A stretch of DNA of 64,000 nt from the NCBI RefSeq assembly GCF_035474595.1, contig NZ_DATIND010000124.1, positions 22,562 to 86,561 on the forward strand, written 5' to 3'. Positions within the stretch are counted from its first letter, which is position 1. Every line of letters starts with the position of its first letter. Below the pieces are notes generated by a model that did no database searches, was not told the origin of the DNA, and saw nothing but the letters and a program-made list of their open reading frames with translations. Positions 52,618 to 61,493 of the stretch are shown one piece after another. This DNA comes from Longimicrobium sp. Lineage in GTDB: Bacteria; Gemmatimonadota; Gemmatimonadetes; Longimicrobiales; Longimicrobiaceae. The position numbers and the translations under genes are program-made.

Positions 52618-53037
52618 CTTCTTCCTCTGGGTTCCGTGAATGTCATACGCTTTCGAACCGGCCCGCGCAGAAGGGCTGCACGGCGCCCGCCGAAAGCGCC
52701 GGAAACATGCCCGCCACCGGAGCACTCGTCAACTCGCGCCGGAAGCGGGTGCCGGCCGGTTTCGCAAACCCCATGCCCCGCATGTAGTTGGATGATGAAC
52801 ATATGATCCTGTCGATCGTTCCCGCGGCGCATCTCCGCGATTCCGGACGGCGCGGGATTGTCCGCCGGAGGGGGCAATCGCGTCCCACGGCGGGGTCGCG
52901 GCGCCCCTTGCGTGCAACCCCGGCGGGCGTAGTGTTGTACCAACCCCGTACGCATGCGCCGGTTTTCTGGCAGCAACCTTGATCCACAGGTGCCGCGGCT
53001 CCGCCCGCGGGCCCCCGGCGCACCCCCACCGAACGCG
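52618..53037. other. Divergent intergenic region, no gene seen
   Basis: 420 nt between barrel paralogue 3 and the fakA-fakB fusion. Short open frames here have no supporting start or composition. Promoters for both neighbours must lie here. Confidence 0.4.
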
Positions 53038-54870
53038 ATGAACGGACCCACTCACCTGGACGGCGCCGGCCTGCGCGGCGCGCTGCTCACCGCCAACGAG
53101 TACGTGCAGCGGCACCGGGCGGACCTGAACCGCATCAACGTCTTCCCGGTCCCCGACGGCGACACCGGCACCAACCTGGCGCTCACGGTGAGCTCCATCG
53201 CCGACCGGCTGCGCGGCGGGAGCGAGACGTCGATCGGCGAGGTGGCGCGGCAGGCGTCGGAGGCCGCCATCATGGGCGCGCGGGGGAACTGCGGGATGAT
53301 CCTCTCGCACTTCCTGCTGGGCTTCAGCGACGCCGTGGGCCCGCGGGTGCGGCTGGGCGTAGGCGAGTTCGCCTCGGTCTGGCGGCAGGCCACGGAGCAC
53401 GTGTACCGCGCGCTGGAAAAACCGGTCGAGGGCACCATGATCACCATCATGCGCGCCATCGCCGACGAGGCCGACCGGCTGCAGCACAGCGACTTCATCG
53501 TCCTGTTCGAGCGGCTGCTGGTGAAGGCGCGCGAGGCGCTGGCCGGCACCCCCGACCTTCTCCCTGCCCTGAAGGCCGCCGGCGTGGTCGACGCGGGGGC
53601 CAAGGGGTTCGTCCACCTCCTCGAGGGGATCTCGTCGTTCGTGGCGGGCGACCCGCTGGTGCCGGCGGAGGACGACGCGGAGTGGGAGGCCGAGCCCGCC
53701 TTCGCCGCGGCCACGGTGGAGTACCCGGCCGAGGCGGAGACGTACCGCTTCTGCACCGAGGCGCTGGTGCGCGGCGCCGCCATCCCCGACTCCGACGCGG
53801 TGCGCGGGGTGCTGCGCGAGAAAGGCGACTCGCTGGTGGTGATCCGCACCGCCGACCTGCTGAAGGTGCACATCCACACCGACGAGCCGGACGACGTCTT
53901 CGCCTACCTGCGCACGCTGGGGCGCCTGGCCACGCACAAGGCCGAGGACATGCGCGCCCAGCACGCCACCATGGAACGCACCGCCGCGGCCGGGCACATG
54001 ACCCTGGCGCGGCGCCCCGTCTCCATCGTGGCCGACACCGCCTGCGACCTCCCCGACGAGATCGTCCGCGCGCACGGCATTCACCTGGTCCCCCTCTCGC
54101 TCATCTTCGGCGACCGCGTGCTGCGCGACCGGTTCGACATCAGCGCCGGCCAGTTCGCCGAGGAGTTGAAGAAGGGCGCGCACCCCGGCACCTCGCAGCC
54201 GCCGCCGGCGCTCTTCCTGGACGCCTTCCGCCGCGCCGCGGAAGAGGGCGAGTCGGTGGTGGGCGTCATCCTCTCCTCCGGCCTCTCCGGCACCTACGCC
54301 AGCGCGCAGGCGGCCGCCAAGCAGCACGTGCACGACTCGGTGCCGGTGCACCTGTTCGACTCGCGCGGCGGGTCGGTGATGCAGGGGCTGCTGGCGCTGA
54401 AGGCGGCCGAGCTGGGCGAGCTGGGGTGGGCGCCCGAGCGGATCGTGGCCGAACTGGAGCGGGTGCGGAAGCGCAGCGGCATCCTGGTGGTGCTCGACAC
54501 CTTCGAGCGCGCGCTGGCTTCGGGGCGGGTGGGGCGCGGGCGGGCGTGGCTGGGCAGCCTGCTCGACATCAAGCCCATCCTGGAGGTGGACGACGCCGGG
54601 AAATTGAATCCCGTCGCCAGGGTCCGCGGGCGCAGGCAGGTGATGCCGAAGGTGATGGAGCTGCTGGAGGAGCGCGTTCCCCGCAACGCGAAGAAGCTGC
54701 GCTTCGGTGTCTTTCACGTGGCCATCCCCGAGATCCTGGACGAGGTGGCGGGCGAGGTCCGCGCGCGCTACGGGCAGGACCGCGAGGTGCTGACGGCGGC
54801 GGGAACGCCGATCATCGCCACGCACGCGGGCGAGGGGGCGTGGGGGCTGGCCTGGATGATCGAGGACTGA
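53038..54870 (+). CDS. Fatty-acid kinase FakA-FakB fusion (DAK2 + DegV)
   Basis: 610 residues. N-terminal DAK2/FakA kinase domain: RINVFPVPDGDTGTNLALTV (nucleotide/metal Asp cluster), MGARGNCGMILSHFLLGF, EGTMITIMRAIADEA, GVVDAGAKGFVHLLEG. A small middle domain follows (YRFCTEALVRGAAIP ... DSLVVIRTADLLKVHIHTDEP). Residues about 325-610 are a DegV/FakB fatty-acid-binding domain: VSIVADTACDLPDEIVRAHG, SQPPPALFLDAF, ILSSGLSGTYASAQAAA, FDSRGGSVMQGLLAL. FakA and FakB are separate in Staphylococcus; here the acyl-carrying and kinase units are covalently joined to make acyl phosphate for phospholipid synthesis. Confidence 0.92.
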   Translation: MNGPTHLDGAGLRGALLTANEYVQRHRADLNRINVFPVPDGDTGTNLALTVSSIADRLRGGSETSIGEVARQASEAAIMGARGNCGMILSHFLLGFSDAVGPRVRLGVGEFASVWRQATEHVYRALEKPVEGTMITIMRAIADEADRLQHSDFIVLFERLLVKAREALAGTPDLLPALKAAGVVDAGAKGFVHLLEGISSFVAGDPLVPAEDDAEWEAEPAFAAATVEYPAEAETYRFCTEALVRGAAIPDSDAVRGVLREKGDSLVVIRTADLLKVHIHTDEPDDVFAYLRTLGRLATHKAEDMRAQHATMERTAAAGHMTLARRPVSIVADTACDLPDEIVRAHGIHLVPLSLIFGDRVLRDRFDISAGQFAEELKKGAHPGTSQPPPALFLDAFRRAAEEGESVVGVILSSGLSGTYASAQAAAKQHVHDSVPVHLFDSRGGSVMQGLLALKAAELGELGWAPERIVAELERVRKRSGILVVLDTFERALASGRVGRGRAWLGSLLDIKPILEVDDAGKLNPVARVRGRRQVMPKVMELLEERVPRNAKKLRFGVFHVAIPEILDEVAGEVRARYGQDREVLTAAGTPIIATHAGEGAWGLAWMIED

Positions 54871-55077
54871 CGCCCGTGCGGATGTAACGTTTTCGTTTCT
54901 CGTTCGTCTATTCATCAATGGGGAGTAGACGGAGAGGCTGTCCGGAATGATCTGGCGGCAAACGCACGCACCGCGTCCGCCGACAGGTGTTCGGGGCGTG
55001 CGATTTGCAGCACCGGCACGCATCTCCCGGCAACGAAACCGCAGCACCGGCCCGCACGCGGCCCATCTGGAGGCGGT

Positions 55078-55377
55078 ATGTACGTCCTGGTGCAGCACTA
55101 CATCTCCGACCCCGCGACCTTCTGGTCGGACGTCCGCGACGCCGTGGGCGCGCTTCCCCCCGGCCTCGTCCTGCACCACGTCTTTCCCACCGCCGATGGC
55201 ACCCACGCGGTGTGCCTGTGGGAGGCCGCCGCCGTGCGCGACGTGAAGGCGTTCATCGAGACGTACGTGGGCCACGTGAGCCGCAACCTGTACTTCCAGG
55301 TGGAGAACCGCGACTCGGTGGCCATGCCCGGCAACGTCCTGCTCCCCGAGCCCGCCCGGCGCGCCACCGCGGCGTGA
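55078..55377 (+). CDS. Small hypothetical protein
   Basis: 99 residues, soluble, ferredoxin-like alpha/beta pattern (MYVLVQHYISDPATFWSDVR, LVLHHVFPTADGTHAVCLWE, VKAFIETYVGHVSRNLYFQV). Resembles small dimeric barrel or DUF proteins in plan only. GGCGGT lies before ATG 55078. Function unknown. A family A repeat follows 49 nt downstream. Confidence 0.72.
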   Translation: MYVLVQHYISDPATFWSDVRDAVGALPPGLVLHHVFPTADGTHAVCLWEAAAVRDVKAFIETYVGHVSRNLYFQVENRDSVAMPGNVLLPEPARRATAA

Positions 55378-55425
55378 GGACGGAAGAGGGTGCGGTGCGC
55401 CCGGGGACGTTCTTGGATGGAAAAT

Positions 55426-55485
55426 GCGACTGAAGTCGCGGCTACAAGAGCACACAGTCCGCCTTCGCGGCGCCTTCGCGGACTT
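55426..55485 (+). repeat. Family A two-hairpin repeat, copy 14
   Basis: GCGACTGAAGTCGC, GGCTACAAGAGCACACA, then GTCCGCCTTCGCGG with the CGCCTTCGCGG unit duplicated before GAC. Confidence 0.75.
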
Positions 55486-55505
55486 CGGTTTCCTGTGAGA
55501 AACAG

Positions 55506-55732
55506 ACGTCATCCTGAGGCCGGCCACACCGCAGCCTGCGTTTGCAATGGAGCATGAAGGCCGAAGGATCCATAGCCGGATTGCACGTCTGCCAGGGAAT
55601 CGCGCCGAGTCTCGTGGGACGCCTTCGCGGCGCGATTCCTCGACCGACGTGCTGGACGGGCGATAGATCCTTCGGCCTGCAAGCGGCTGCGACGATTCGG
55701 TCACGGCGTGGCCGGCCTCAGGATGACGTCTT
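55506..55732. repeat. Family B large inverted repeat
   Basis: Left arm GACGTCATCCTGAGGCCGGC ... CGAAGGATCCATAGCC; right arm ATAGATCCTTCGGCCTGCAA ... GTGGCCGGCCTCAGGATGAC GTC (55660-55731). The central part carries GGAATCGCGCCGAG with a partial inverted copy. Confidence 0.82.
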
Positions 55733-55768
55733 CTCTGGGTGGAGGTGGATCGTTTGGAGATGGCGATG

Positions 55769-55800
55769 AACGGCCCGCCGCGCGCGGGCCGTTCGTTGTT
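55769..55800. terminator. Hairpin between repeat and hydrolase gene
   Basis: Perfect 10-bp stem AACGGCCCGC / GCGGGCCGTT with 5-nt loop, then CGTTGTT. Confidence 0.5.
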
Positions 55801-55845
55801 CGCGCACTGGCGTCTATGCCCCGCGCGCGGTAGATCCTTCAGCCG

Positions 55846-56739
55846 ATGACCAAAGGCGATCTCGGGGAACGGGAGAGGCGGAAGATGAGCGAGGGCGAGG
55901 CGCGGAAGATCACGCGGACGACGTTCGAGATCCGGCCGGCGGACGGCGGGCCGCCGGTGGTGGGTGACGTGCGCATGGCGGCGGGGACGAAGCCCGGGAG
56001 CGCGGTGATCATCGTCCACGGCTTCAAGGGCTTCCGGCTCTGGGGGCCGTGGCAGCCGCTGGCCCGCGCGCTGGCGCTGCGCGGCCACGCGGCGGTGAAC
56101 TTCGACTTCTCGCACAACGGCGTGGGGCCGGACGGCGAGTTCTCGCGGCTGGACCTGTTCCGCGAGAACACGCAGAGCCGCGAGCTCGACGAGCTGCGCG
56201 CGGTGATCGGCGCCGTGGCGGGTGGCGAGCTGACGGGCGGGAAGGTGAAGCGCATCGGGCTGCTGGGCCACTCGCGCGGCGGCGGCGACGCGATCCTGGC
56301 CGCGGCCGAGGACGCGCGGGTGAGCGCGCTGGTCACGTGGGCCTCCATCGCCGACATCCCCGGCCGCTGGAGCCCCGAGCAGATCGCCGCCTGGCGCCGC
56401 GGCGACGACGTGCCGATCGAGAACGTGCGCACCAAGCAGCAGATGCCCATCGGCCCCGGCTACTGGGTCGATCTCCAGCAGAACCGCGACCGGCTGGACA
56501 TCCCCGCCGCGGCGGCGCGGGTCACCGTCCCCTGGCTCATCGTCCACGGCGACGCCGACACCTCCGTCTCCGTCGACGAGGCGCACGCGCTCTTCGCCGC
56601 CGCGGGCGACAACGCCGAGCTGATGATCATGGAGGGAACGGACCACGTGTTCGGCGTGCGCCATCCGTACGCCGGCCCCAGCGCCGACCTGCGCACTGCG
56701 GCCGAGGCCACGATGGAGTGGTTCGAGGCCAATCTATAG
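55846..56739 (+). CDS. Alpha/beta hydrolase (dienelactone-hydrolase-like)
   Basis: 297 residues (or 284 from ATG 55885). Fold marks: oxyanion loop IIVHGFKGFRLWGPWQPL, nucleophile elbow LLGHSRGGGDA, acid in IVHGDADTSVSVDEAH, and catalytic His in EGTDHVFGVRHP. Cytoplasmic esterase or acyl hydrolase; substrate unknown. Confidence 0.9.
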   Translation: MTKGDLGERERRKMSEGEARKITRTTFEIRPADGGPPVVGDVRMAAGTKPGSAVIIVHGFKGFRLWGPWQPLARALALRGHAAVNFDFSHNGVGPDGEFSRLDLFRENTQSRELDELRAVIGAVAGGELTGGKVKRIGLLGHSRGGGDAILAAAEDARVSALVTWASIADIPGRWSPEQIAAWRRGDDVPIENVRTKQQMPIGPGYWVDLQQNRDRLDIPAAAARVTVPWLIVHGDADTSVSVDEAHALFAAAGDNAELMIMEGTDHVFGVRHPYAGPSADLRTAAEATMEWFEANL

Positions 56740-56769
56740 CCATGGTTCGAACGTCCGTTCGAGAAAGGG

Positions 56770-56798
56770 TGGACAAGCCGCCGCGCGGCTGCTATCGT
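56770..56798 (+). promoter_or_regulatory. Predicted sigma-70 type promoter for the ferredoxin gene
   Basis: -35 TGGACA, 17-nt spacer, -10 TATCGT; leader of about 65 nt to ATG 56872. Confidence 0.5.
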
Positions 56799-56871
56799 AT
56801 CCGCCCGGCCGCGCTGCACGCTCGGCACGCCAGCATCCAGATCCCCTGACGAACCGCCGCGGAGCACAGAT

Positions 56872-57108
56872 ATGCCGTACGTGATCGCCGAACCGTGCAT
56901 CGGCACCAAGGACGCGAGCTGCGTGGAAGTCTGCCCCGTCGACTGCATCTACGAGGCGGAAGACCAGTACTACATCAACCCCGACGAGTGCATCGACTGC
57001 GGGGCGTGCGAGCCGGAGTGCCCGGTGCAGGCCATCTTTCCCGACACCGACGTGCCGCCGGAGTGGACCAGCTACATCGAGAAGAACCGCGCGATGTCGG
57101 ACAAGTAG
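56872..57108 (+). CDS. Seven-iron ferredoxin (3Fe-4S + 4Fe-4S)
   Basis: 78 residues. Cys pattern C9-x7-C17-x3-C21-P and C40-x2-C43-x2-C46-x3-C50-P, with an extra C25, as in Azotobacter ferredoxin I-type proteins. Short low-potential electron carrier; partner unknown. Convergent terminators follow. Confidence 0.93.
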   Translation: MPYVIAEPCIGTKDASCVEVCPVDCIYEAEDQYYINPDECIDCGACEPECPVQAIFPDTDVPPEWTSYIEKNRAMSDK

Positions 57109-57178
57109 TCCTCCGGCAGCGCGGGAACGAAGCCGGCCGCGGCGAGGCAGACGTCCTCGCCGCGGCCCGCTTTCTTTA

Positions 57179-57254
57179 TCTCACGCGGAGACGCGGAGAC
57201 ACAGAGAACTCATCGCGACGCGGAGTTTTCTGCGTCTCCGCATCTCCGCGTGAG
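57179..57254. repeat. Family D long hairpin repeat
   Basis: TCTCACGCGGAGACGCGGAG ... CTCCGCATCTCCGCGTGAG, arms about 30 nt each with 'ctcatcgcgacg' at the turn. Located 70 nt after the ferredoxin gene. Confidence 0.82.
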
Positions 57255-57279
57255 CCATCGGGTTTCGCAGGTGACGCGA

Positions 57280-57315
57280 AAAGGCCTCCCGCAGCGCGCG
57301 GGAGGCCTTTCGTCT
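57280..57315. terminator. Bidirectional terminator
   Basis: 13-bp stem AAAGGCCTCCCGC / GCGGGAGGCCTTT, followed by CGTCTTT on the plus strand and preceded by an A-run, between convergent ferredoxin and transglycosylase genes. Confidence 0.8.
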
Positions 57316-57335
57316 TTCATCGTCGCTCGATGCGA

Positions 57336-58094
57336 TCAGCGGTGGCTGTCGCGGCGGCCCAGGACCATGCCGGCGTAGCCGTTGTCGGGGTCGCCGCCGC
57401 GCTTCAGCACGCGGTCCACGGTGCCGGGGCCGCGGTTGTACGCGGTCAGCGCCAGTTCGGTGTCGCCGTCGTACTTGTCCATCAGCTCGCGCAGGTAGCG
57501 GAAGCCGATGCGCAGGTTCACCTCGGGGTTCTGCAGGTCCCGGTGGCTGATGCCGCGCTGGAACAGCCGCGCCGTGGCCGGCATGAGCTGCGTGAGGCCG
57601 ATGGCGCCCACCGGACTGCGCGCGGTGTTCTTGAACCCGCTCTCGGTGCGCACCAGGCCGAACGCGACCTCGGCGGGGATGTCGTTGGCCTCGGCGGCGG
57701 CGCGAATGGCGCGCGCCAGCGAGGGCGAGACCTTGTAGCCGCGGTCGCGGTACTTCTCCGCCAGCTCCTCGGCGGCCACGTCGCGCGACTCGGGCTTCTT
57801 CCCGGACTTCACGGCGGCCACGGCCTCGCCGTGCTCCTTCTTCAGCGCCTTGGCGGGCGGCTCCGCCAGCACCGGCGGCATCACCTGCACGGGCGCGGTC
57901 CGCAGCCGCAGGGCCATCTCGGCCAGGGTACGGGGCTGATCGTCGTGCAGCGCCTTCCCGGATCCCACGGCCACCACCTGCATTCCCGCCACGATCACCA
58001 GCACCGCCTGCAGCGGGCGCGAGCGAAGGAGGGACGCGGTGTCGTTGCGCAGCCGGGTGCGCCTGCGCACCGGGGGGTTCGCAGCCTTCTTCAT
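57336..58094 (-). CDS. Lytic transglycosylase (SLT domain)
   Basis: 252 residues. N-terminal basic segment then hydrophobic anchor PLQAVLVIVAGMQVVAVGSG; a Lys/Ala linker; catalytic SLT domain AFGLVRTESGFKNTARSPVG with the catalytic Glu, AIGLTQLMPATARLF, NPEVNLRIGFRYLRELM and LALTAYNRGPGTVDRVL. Cleaves peptidoglycan glycan strands with anhydro-sugar formation. A consensus promoter lies about 83 nt upstream. Confidence 0.92.
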   Translation of the reverse strand: MKKAANPPVRRRTRLRNDTASLLRSRPLQAVLVIVAGMQVVAVGSGKALHDDQPRTLAEMALRLRTAPVQVMPPVLAEPPAKALKKEHGEAVAAVKSGKKPESRDVAAEELAEKYRDRGYKVSPSLARAIRAAAEANDIPAEVAFGLVRTESGFKNTARSPVGAIGLTQLMPATARLFQRGISHRDLQNPEVNLRIGFRYLRELMDKYDGDTELALTAYNRGPGTVDRVLKRGGDPDNGYAGMVLGRRDSHR

Positions 58095-58183
58095 CTACCG
58101 TCAGTCTCCTGTCTACGCAAGCAAAGATGCGGCGCACAGCAAGCCGCCGCACCACGCCGTTTCGGCATTCAACATTACCCGGT

Positions 58184-58212
58184 ATGATACATGGTGTAAG
58201 TTGTTATGTCAA
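58184..58212 (-). promoter_or_regulatory. Predicted sigma-70 type promoter of the lytic transglycosylase gene
   Basis: Minus strand TTGACA, 17-nt spacer, TATCAT, in an A+T-rich patch that stands out from the surroundings. Leader of about 80 nt. Confidence 0.65.
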
Positions 58213-58633
58213 CCCTACTTAGTGATTTCACACGTCCGTTCCGCCCGAAAACCCGCATCAGCGCTGGGCTTCCGGCGCGCACAATCAGGTGTTTACGCGC
58301 ATGGTGATTCCGAACACGCACCGAATAGGTGGCGAATCCCACAGTGACAAAGAAGACCATCAACATTGCTGAATCTACTGCGGACGCCATTCCACACGGC
58401 TGCCACACGGCCCCAGCGCGAAGGCGCGTCGGGCGCGGCGGATTGCACGGTGCGGGAGGACGGAGCGGGGAGGGCTGGGAGGACGGCGCCGGCGGAAATC
58501 GGGACGGCGTCTGCGCTTTGGACGTGGCGATGGGACACGGCGGCGGGACGAAACGACACGGGCGCGGGTGTCCCAGTCGGGACATCCGCGCCTCGTCTGC
58601 TACGGCACTCTTTGCGTGGTGAGGACCGCTGGT
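58213..58633. other. Intergenic, no gene seen
   Basis: 420 nt upstream of the transglycosylase promoter. A hairpin-forming stretch with GGACGGCGCCGGCG around 58480 and CGCGGGTGTCCCAGTCGGGA around 58565 is visible; nothing codes convincingly. Confidence 0.35.
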
Positions 58634-58909
58634 TCAGAACCCCGCTGCGCGGAGCTGCTCCAGATCCAGGTCCACTGCAGCCGGAGAGTGCTCGGGCCTC
58701 TTGTCCTTGCGCTGAACCGGGACTTCATGGCTCTGGCGTACGAGGGTGAGGCTGGCCACGATGGCTGCGACGGCCACGAGACTGACACCCAAGGTGCGGA
58801 TAAGCGCCTCCCGCGTGGAGGATTTACGCGGCGCATCGGGCGAGGCGCCACCACAACGTAAGGCATCTTGCGTGCCGAACGTGCGTTCGAAGCTGTAACG
58901 TGTGAGCAC
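58634..58909 (-). CDS. Putative small single-pass membrane protein
   Basis: 91 residues from GTG 58909. A soluble N terminus of about 40 residues (TRYSFERTFGTQDALRCGG), one TM helix (TLGVSLVAVAAIVASLTLV), then a charged tail ending DLDLEQLRAAGF. Codon composition within the last 60 residues fits coding DNA. The plan recalls small anti-sigma or membrane adaptor proteins but no motif supports this. Divergent from the next gene. Confidence 0.5.
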   Translation of the reverse strand: MLTRYSFERTFGTQDALRCGGASPDAPRKSSTREALIRTLGVSLVAVAAIVASLTLVRQSHEVPVQRKDKRPEHSPAAVDLDLEQLRAAGF

Positions 58910-59092
58910 GCAATTCCATGACAGCTTTGCGACGCCTTCGGTCACCCTCGGGAAGCGTGTCTCGCGACGGCCACATCGGGGCGCGGCGGCCCCCGTGGGG
59001 GACACACCGCGGACGCTCCGGGCGGTCCTTGCCGCGCGCTGCAATGTTCCACATTTTGCGCGGCACCGATTTCAGAATGTGAGCGAGGGCGG

Positions 59093-59602
59093 ATGAGCGA
59101 CACGGCACGCGACCCCGAGGGACGCTTCGAGCTGCGGGTGCCCGCCGGCTGGCAGGCGGCGCCCGACGAAGACGGCGACGGGCTGGAGGTGTGGAAGGAG
59201 GAGGGGTCGGGCACGCTGCACCTGATCTCGTTCGCGCCCGAGGGCGAGGACTTTCCCGACCCCGCCGAGGAGCTCTACGCCTTTCTGCAGGAGCAGGACG
59301 TGGTGCTGCAGGAGGACGAGGTCGAGGACGTGCCCCTTCCCGGCGGCGCGGAGATGGCGCTCTGCGAGTACCTGACGGAAGACGAGGACGAGGGCGAGAG
59401 CCTGTTCTGGATGGTGGGCGTGGCCACCGCGCCGGGAACCATGGTGTTCGCCACGTACTTCTGCCCCGCGGGCGAGGAGGCGCGCGAGCGGGATGCGGTG
59501 CGCGGCGCGCTGGCCTCGCTGCAGATCGCGGGGATGGATGAAGGAGATGGGGAGGATGAGGGGCGCCGAGGGCGACGGGGAGGTCGGCGAGGCGTAGACT
59601 GA
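59093..59602 (+). CDS. Hypothetical acidic protein (DUF1795/Mog1-like plan)
   Basis: 169 residues. FELRVPAGWQAAPDEDGDGL followed by HLISFAPEGEDFPDPAEELY and a strand-rich middle (LFWMVGVATAPGTMVFATYF) resembles the PsbP/Mog1-like fold of DUF1795-type proteins. Ends in a Gly/Arg-rich tail that probably derives from flanking repeat-like DNA. No signal peptide. Function unknown. Confidence 0.72.
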   Translation: MSDTARDPEGRFELRVPAGWQAAPDEDGDGLEVWKEEGSGTLHLISFAPEGEDFPDPAEELYAFLQEQDVVLQEDEVEDVPLPGGAEMALCEYLTEDEDEGESLFWMVGVATAPGTMVFATYFCPAGEEARERDAVRGALASLQIAGMDEGDGEDEGRRGRRGGRRGVD

Positions 59603-59896
59603 GCGGCTCGTCGCCCGGCATCGCGCCCTCTCCGGCCGGCCCAGGCCGTCCACCTCTCCCGTACCGGGAGAGGTAGCTGGACGACACTGGCGCCGGATGG
59701 TGAGTGTGGTGTGAGCCAGAGTCAGAAGGCGCACCGATGCTGGATGGCCACCCTCTCCCGGGACGGGAGAGGGTCGCGCCCTCCGGCGCGGGGTGAGGGC
59801 GGCGCGAGGCCCGCGGAAACGCACTTGCGTGGGGGACACGCCCACACCAGCAGTTGGATCTTTGTCTTTTCCTTGGAAACCGGAACGGGAGGGAGC
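59603..59896. repeat. Family E palindromic intergenic element
   Basis: CGGCATCGCGCCCTCTCCGG ... ACCTCTCCCGTACCGGGAGA (59651-59670) ... then the inverted CACCCTCTCCCGGGACGGGA GAGGGTCGCG (59749-59778). The same building blocks occur near 32.6 and 61.85 kb. Confidence 0.7.
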
Positions 59897-60367
59897 ATGG
59901 GGCTGAAGGTTGGCGACAGGGCGCCGGACGTGACGCTGCCCTCGCACGAGAACCAGCAGACGGCGCTGTCGTCGCTGTGGAAGGACGGGCCCGCGGCGCT
60001 GCTGTTCTTTCCGCTGGCGTTCACCAGCACGTGCACCGAGGAGATGTGCAGCGTGCGCGACGACATCGGCAGCTACACGGGGGTGAACGGGACCGTGGCC
60101 GCCATCAGCGTGGACAGCCCGTTCGTGCTGAAGAAGTTCCGCGACGAGCTGGGGGCGGACTACACCTTCCTGAGCGACTTCAACCGCGAGGCCAGCCGTG
60201 CCTTCGGCGTGCTGCGCACCGCGCCGATCGGCCCCGGGCTGCTGAACGCCAGCGACCGCGCCGCCTTCGTCGTCGGCACCGACGGGACGATCCGGTACGC
60301 GTGGCACGAGACCAACCCCGGCCTGCTGCCTCCGTTCGACGAGATCAAGGCGGCGCTGGCGGGCTGA
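59897..60367 (+). CDS. Peroxiredoxin (AhpE/Bcp-like)
   Basis: 156 residues, thioredoxin fold. Peroxidatic Cys in FPLAFTSTCTEEMC (C46) with a second Cys five residues on (C51), as in Bcp/PrxQ-type enzymes; the active-site Pro and Thr are in place. RBS GGGAGGGAG before ATG 59897. Reduces peroxides with thiol electrons; reductant unknown. Confidence 0.92.
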   Translation: MGLKVGDRAPDVTLPSHENQQTALSSLWKDGPAALLFFPLAFTSTCTEEMCSVRDDIGSYTGVNGTVAAISVDSPFVLKKFRDELGADYTFLSDFNREASRAFGVLRTAPIGPGLLNASDRAAFVVGTDGTIRYAWHETNPGLLPPFDEIKAALAG

Positions 60368-60403
60368 CTGCCCGCCGATCGGGATCGACCGTGCGTGATC
60401 ACC

Positions 60404-60457
60404 GGCGACTGAAGTCGCAGCAACAACGACGGGAAGCCTCGCAAACTGCGCGAGGCT
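60404..60457 (+). repeat. Family A two-hairpin repeat, copy 15
   Basis: GGCGACTGAAGTCGC, AGCAACAACGACGGGAA, GCCTCGCAAACTGCGCGAGGC. 36 nt after the peroxiredoxin stop, co-oriented, and followed by a terminator. Confidence 0.82.
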
Positions 60458-60497
60458 GATCCGCTCGGTGGTTGCCTGCTCGAGATCGAAGGACAGG

Positions 60498-60535
60498 AGA
60501 AAGGCCGGCGCTCGCGGGGGAGTGCCGGCCTTTTT
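60498..60535. terminator. Strong bidirectional terminator
   Basis: AAAGGCCGGC ... GCCGGCCTTTTTT with a T6 run on the plus strand, between convergent peroxiredoxin and hslO genes. Confidence 0.88.
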
Positions 60536-60551
60536 TCCTGATCTCCGAAGT

Positions 60552-61442
60552 TCAGCGGGCGGCTTCGAGGATGGCGGCCATGTCTTCGCGGGTGAAGTGG
60601 TACGCCTGGTTGCAGAAGTGGCAGACGACTTCGGTGGTGTCGTTCTCTTCCTCCTCGATGATCCGCCGGATCTCGGTCTCGCCCAGGCTTACGATGCCGC
60701 CCGTGAACCGCTCGCGCGAGCAGGGGCAGTGGAAGCGCACGGGATAGCGGTCCAGCAGCTCGAACCCGTCGGGGAAGACGCGCTCCAGCACCTGCTCGGG
60801 CCCCACGCCCTCCTTCACCAGCGACGTGGGGTGCGGCAGCGAGCCCAGCCGCCGCTCGATCTCGGCGATCTCGTCGTCGTCCAGCCCGGGAAGGAGCTGC
60901 ACCAGGTAGCCGCCCGCCGCGTCCACGCTGCCGTCGGGGAGCACGAACACGCCCACCGCCACGGCCGACGGCGTCTGCTCGCTCTTGGTGAGGTAGTACG
61001 CCAGGTCCAGCCCGATCTCGCCGCTCTGCAGCTCCACCGTACCCTGGTAGGTTTCGCGCATCCCCAGGTCGCGGGTGACGGAAAGGTAGCCGCCGGTGCC
61101 GACCACGCCCGCCACGTTCAGCTTGCCGTTGCGGCTGTCGGCGTGCGCCTGCGGGTTGCCCACCAGCCCGCGCACCTCGCCGCGCCCGTTCGCCGTGGCC
61201 AGGATGCGCCCCGCGGGACCGCCGCCCTTCACCTCCACCGTGAGCGCCTGGTCCTCTTCCTTCAGCGTGGCGGCGGAGAAGAGGAGCGCGCCCATGGCGG
61301 TGCGGCCCAGCGCGGCGCTGACGGCGGGCCACGTGCCGTGCCGCCGCTGCAGCTCGCTGACCACGCCCGTGGCGTTCAGCGCGAAGGCGCGCACGCGGCC
61401 GTCCAGGGCCGTGGCGCGCACCATGTAATCGCCGTTCTGCAT
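60552..61442 (-). CDS. hslO: Redox-regulated holdase chaperone Hsp33
   Basis: 296 residues. Activated by oxidation of four zinc-bound Cys, visible as HCPCSRERF and VVCHFCNQAYHF near the C terminus. N-terminal RATALDGRVRAFALNATGVV and GGGPAGRILATANGRGEVRG are typical. Start ATG 61442 with GAAGGGAAGGAA upstream. A GC-rich hairpin sits in its leader. Adjacent, convergent peroxiredoxin points to an oxidative-stress neighbourhood. Confidence 0.96.
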   Translation of the reverse strand: MQNGDYMVRATALDGRVRAFALNATGVVSELQRRHGTWPAVSAALGRTAMGALLFSAATLKEEDQALTVEVKGGGPAGRILATANGRGEVRGLVGNPQAHADSRNGKLNVAGVVGTGGYLSVTRDLGMRETYQGTVELQSGEIGLDLAYYLTKSEQTPSAVAVGVFVLPDGSVDAAGGYLVQLLPGLDDDEIAEIERRLGSLPHPTSLVKEGVGPEQVLERVFPDGFELLDRYPVRFHCPCSRERFTGGIVSLGETEIRRIIEEEENDTTEVVCHFCNQAYHFTREDMAAILEAAR

Positions 61443-61464
61443 CGATTCCTTCCCTTCAATACGA

Positions 61465-61493
61465 ACCGCGGCCGAAGTGATCCCGGCCGCGGT
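61465..61493 (-). promoter_or_regulatory. Inverted repeat in the hslO leader
   Basis: ACCGCGGCC / GGCCGCGGT with an 11-nt turn, 23 nt upstream of the hslO start. Could be an operator or a 5'-UTR RNA hairpin. Confidence 0.4.

Noticed and set aside
57178..57255. Riboswitch
   Set aside because: The sequence is the family D hairpin found after other unrelated genes; it lies downstream, not upstream, of the ferredoxin gene.
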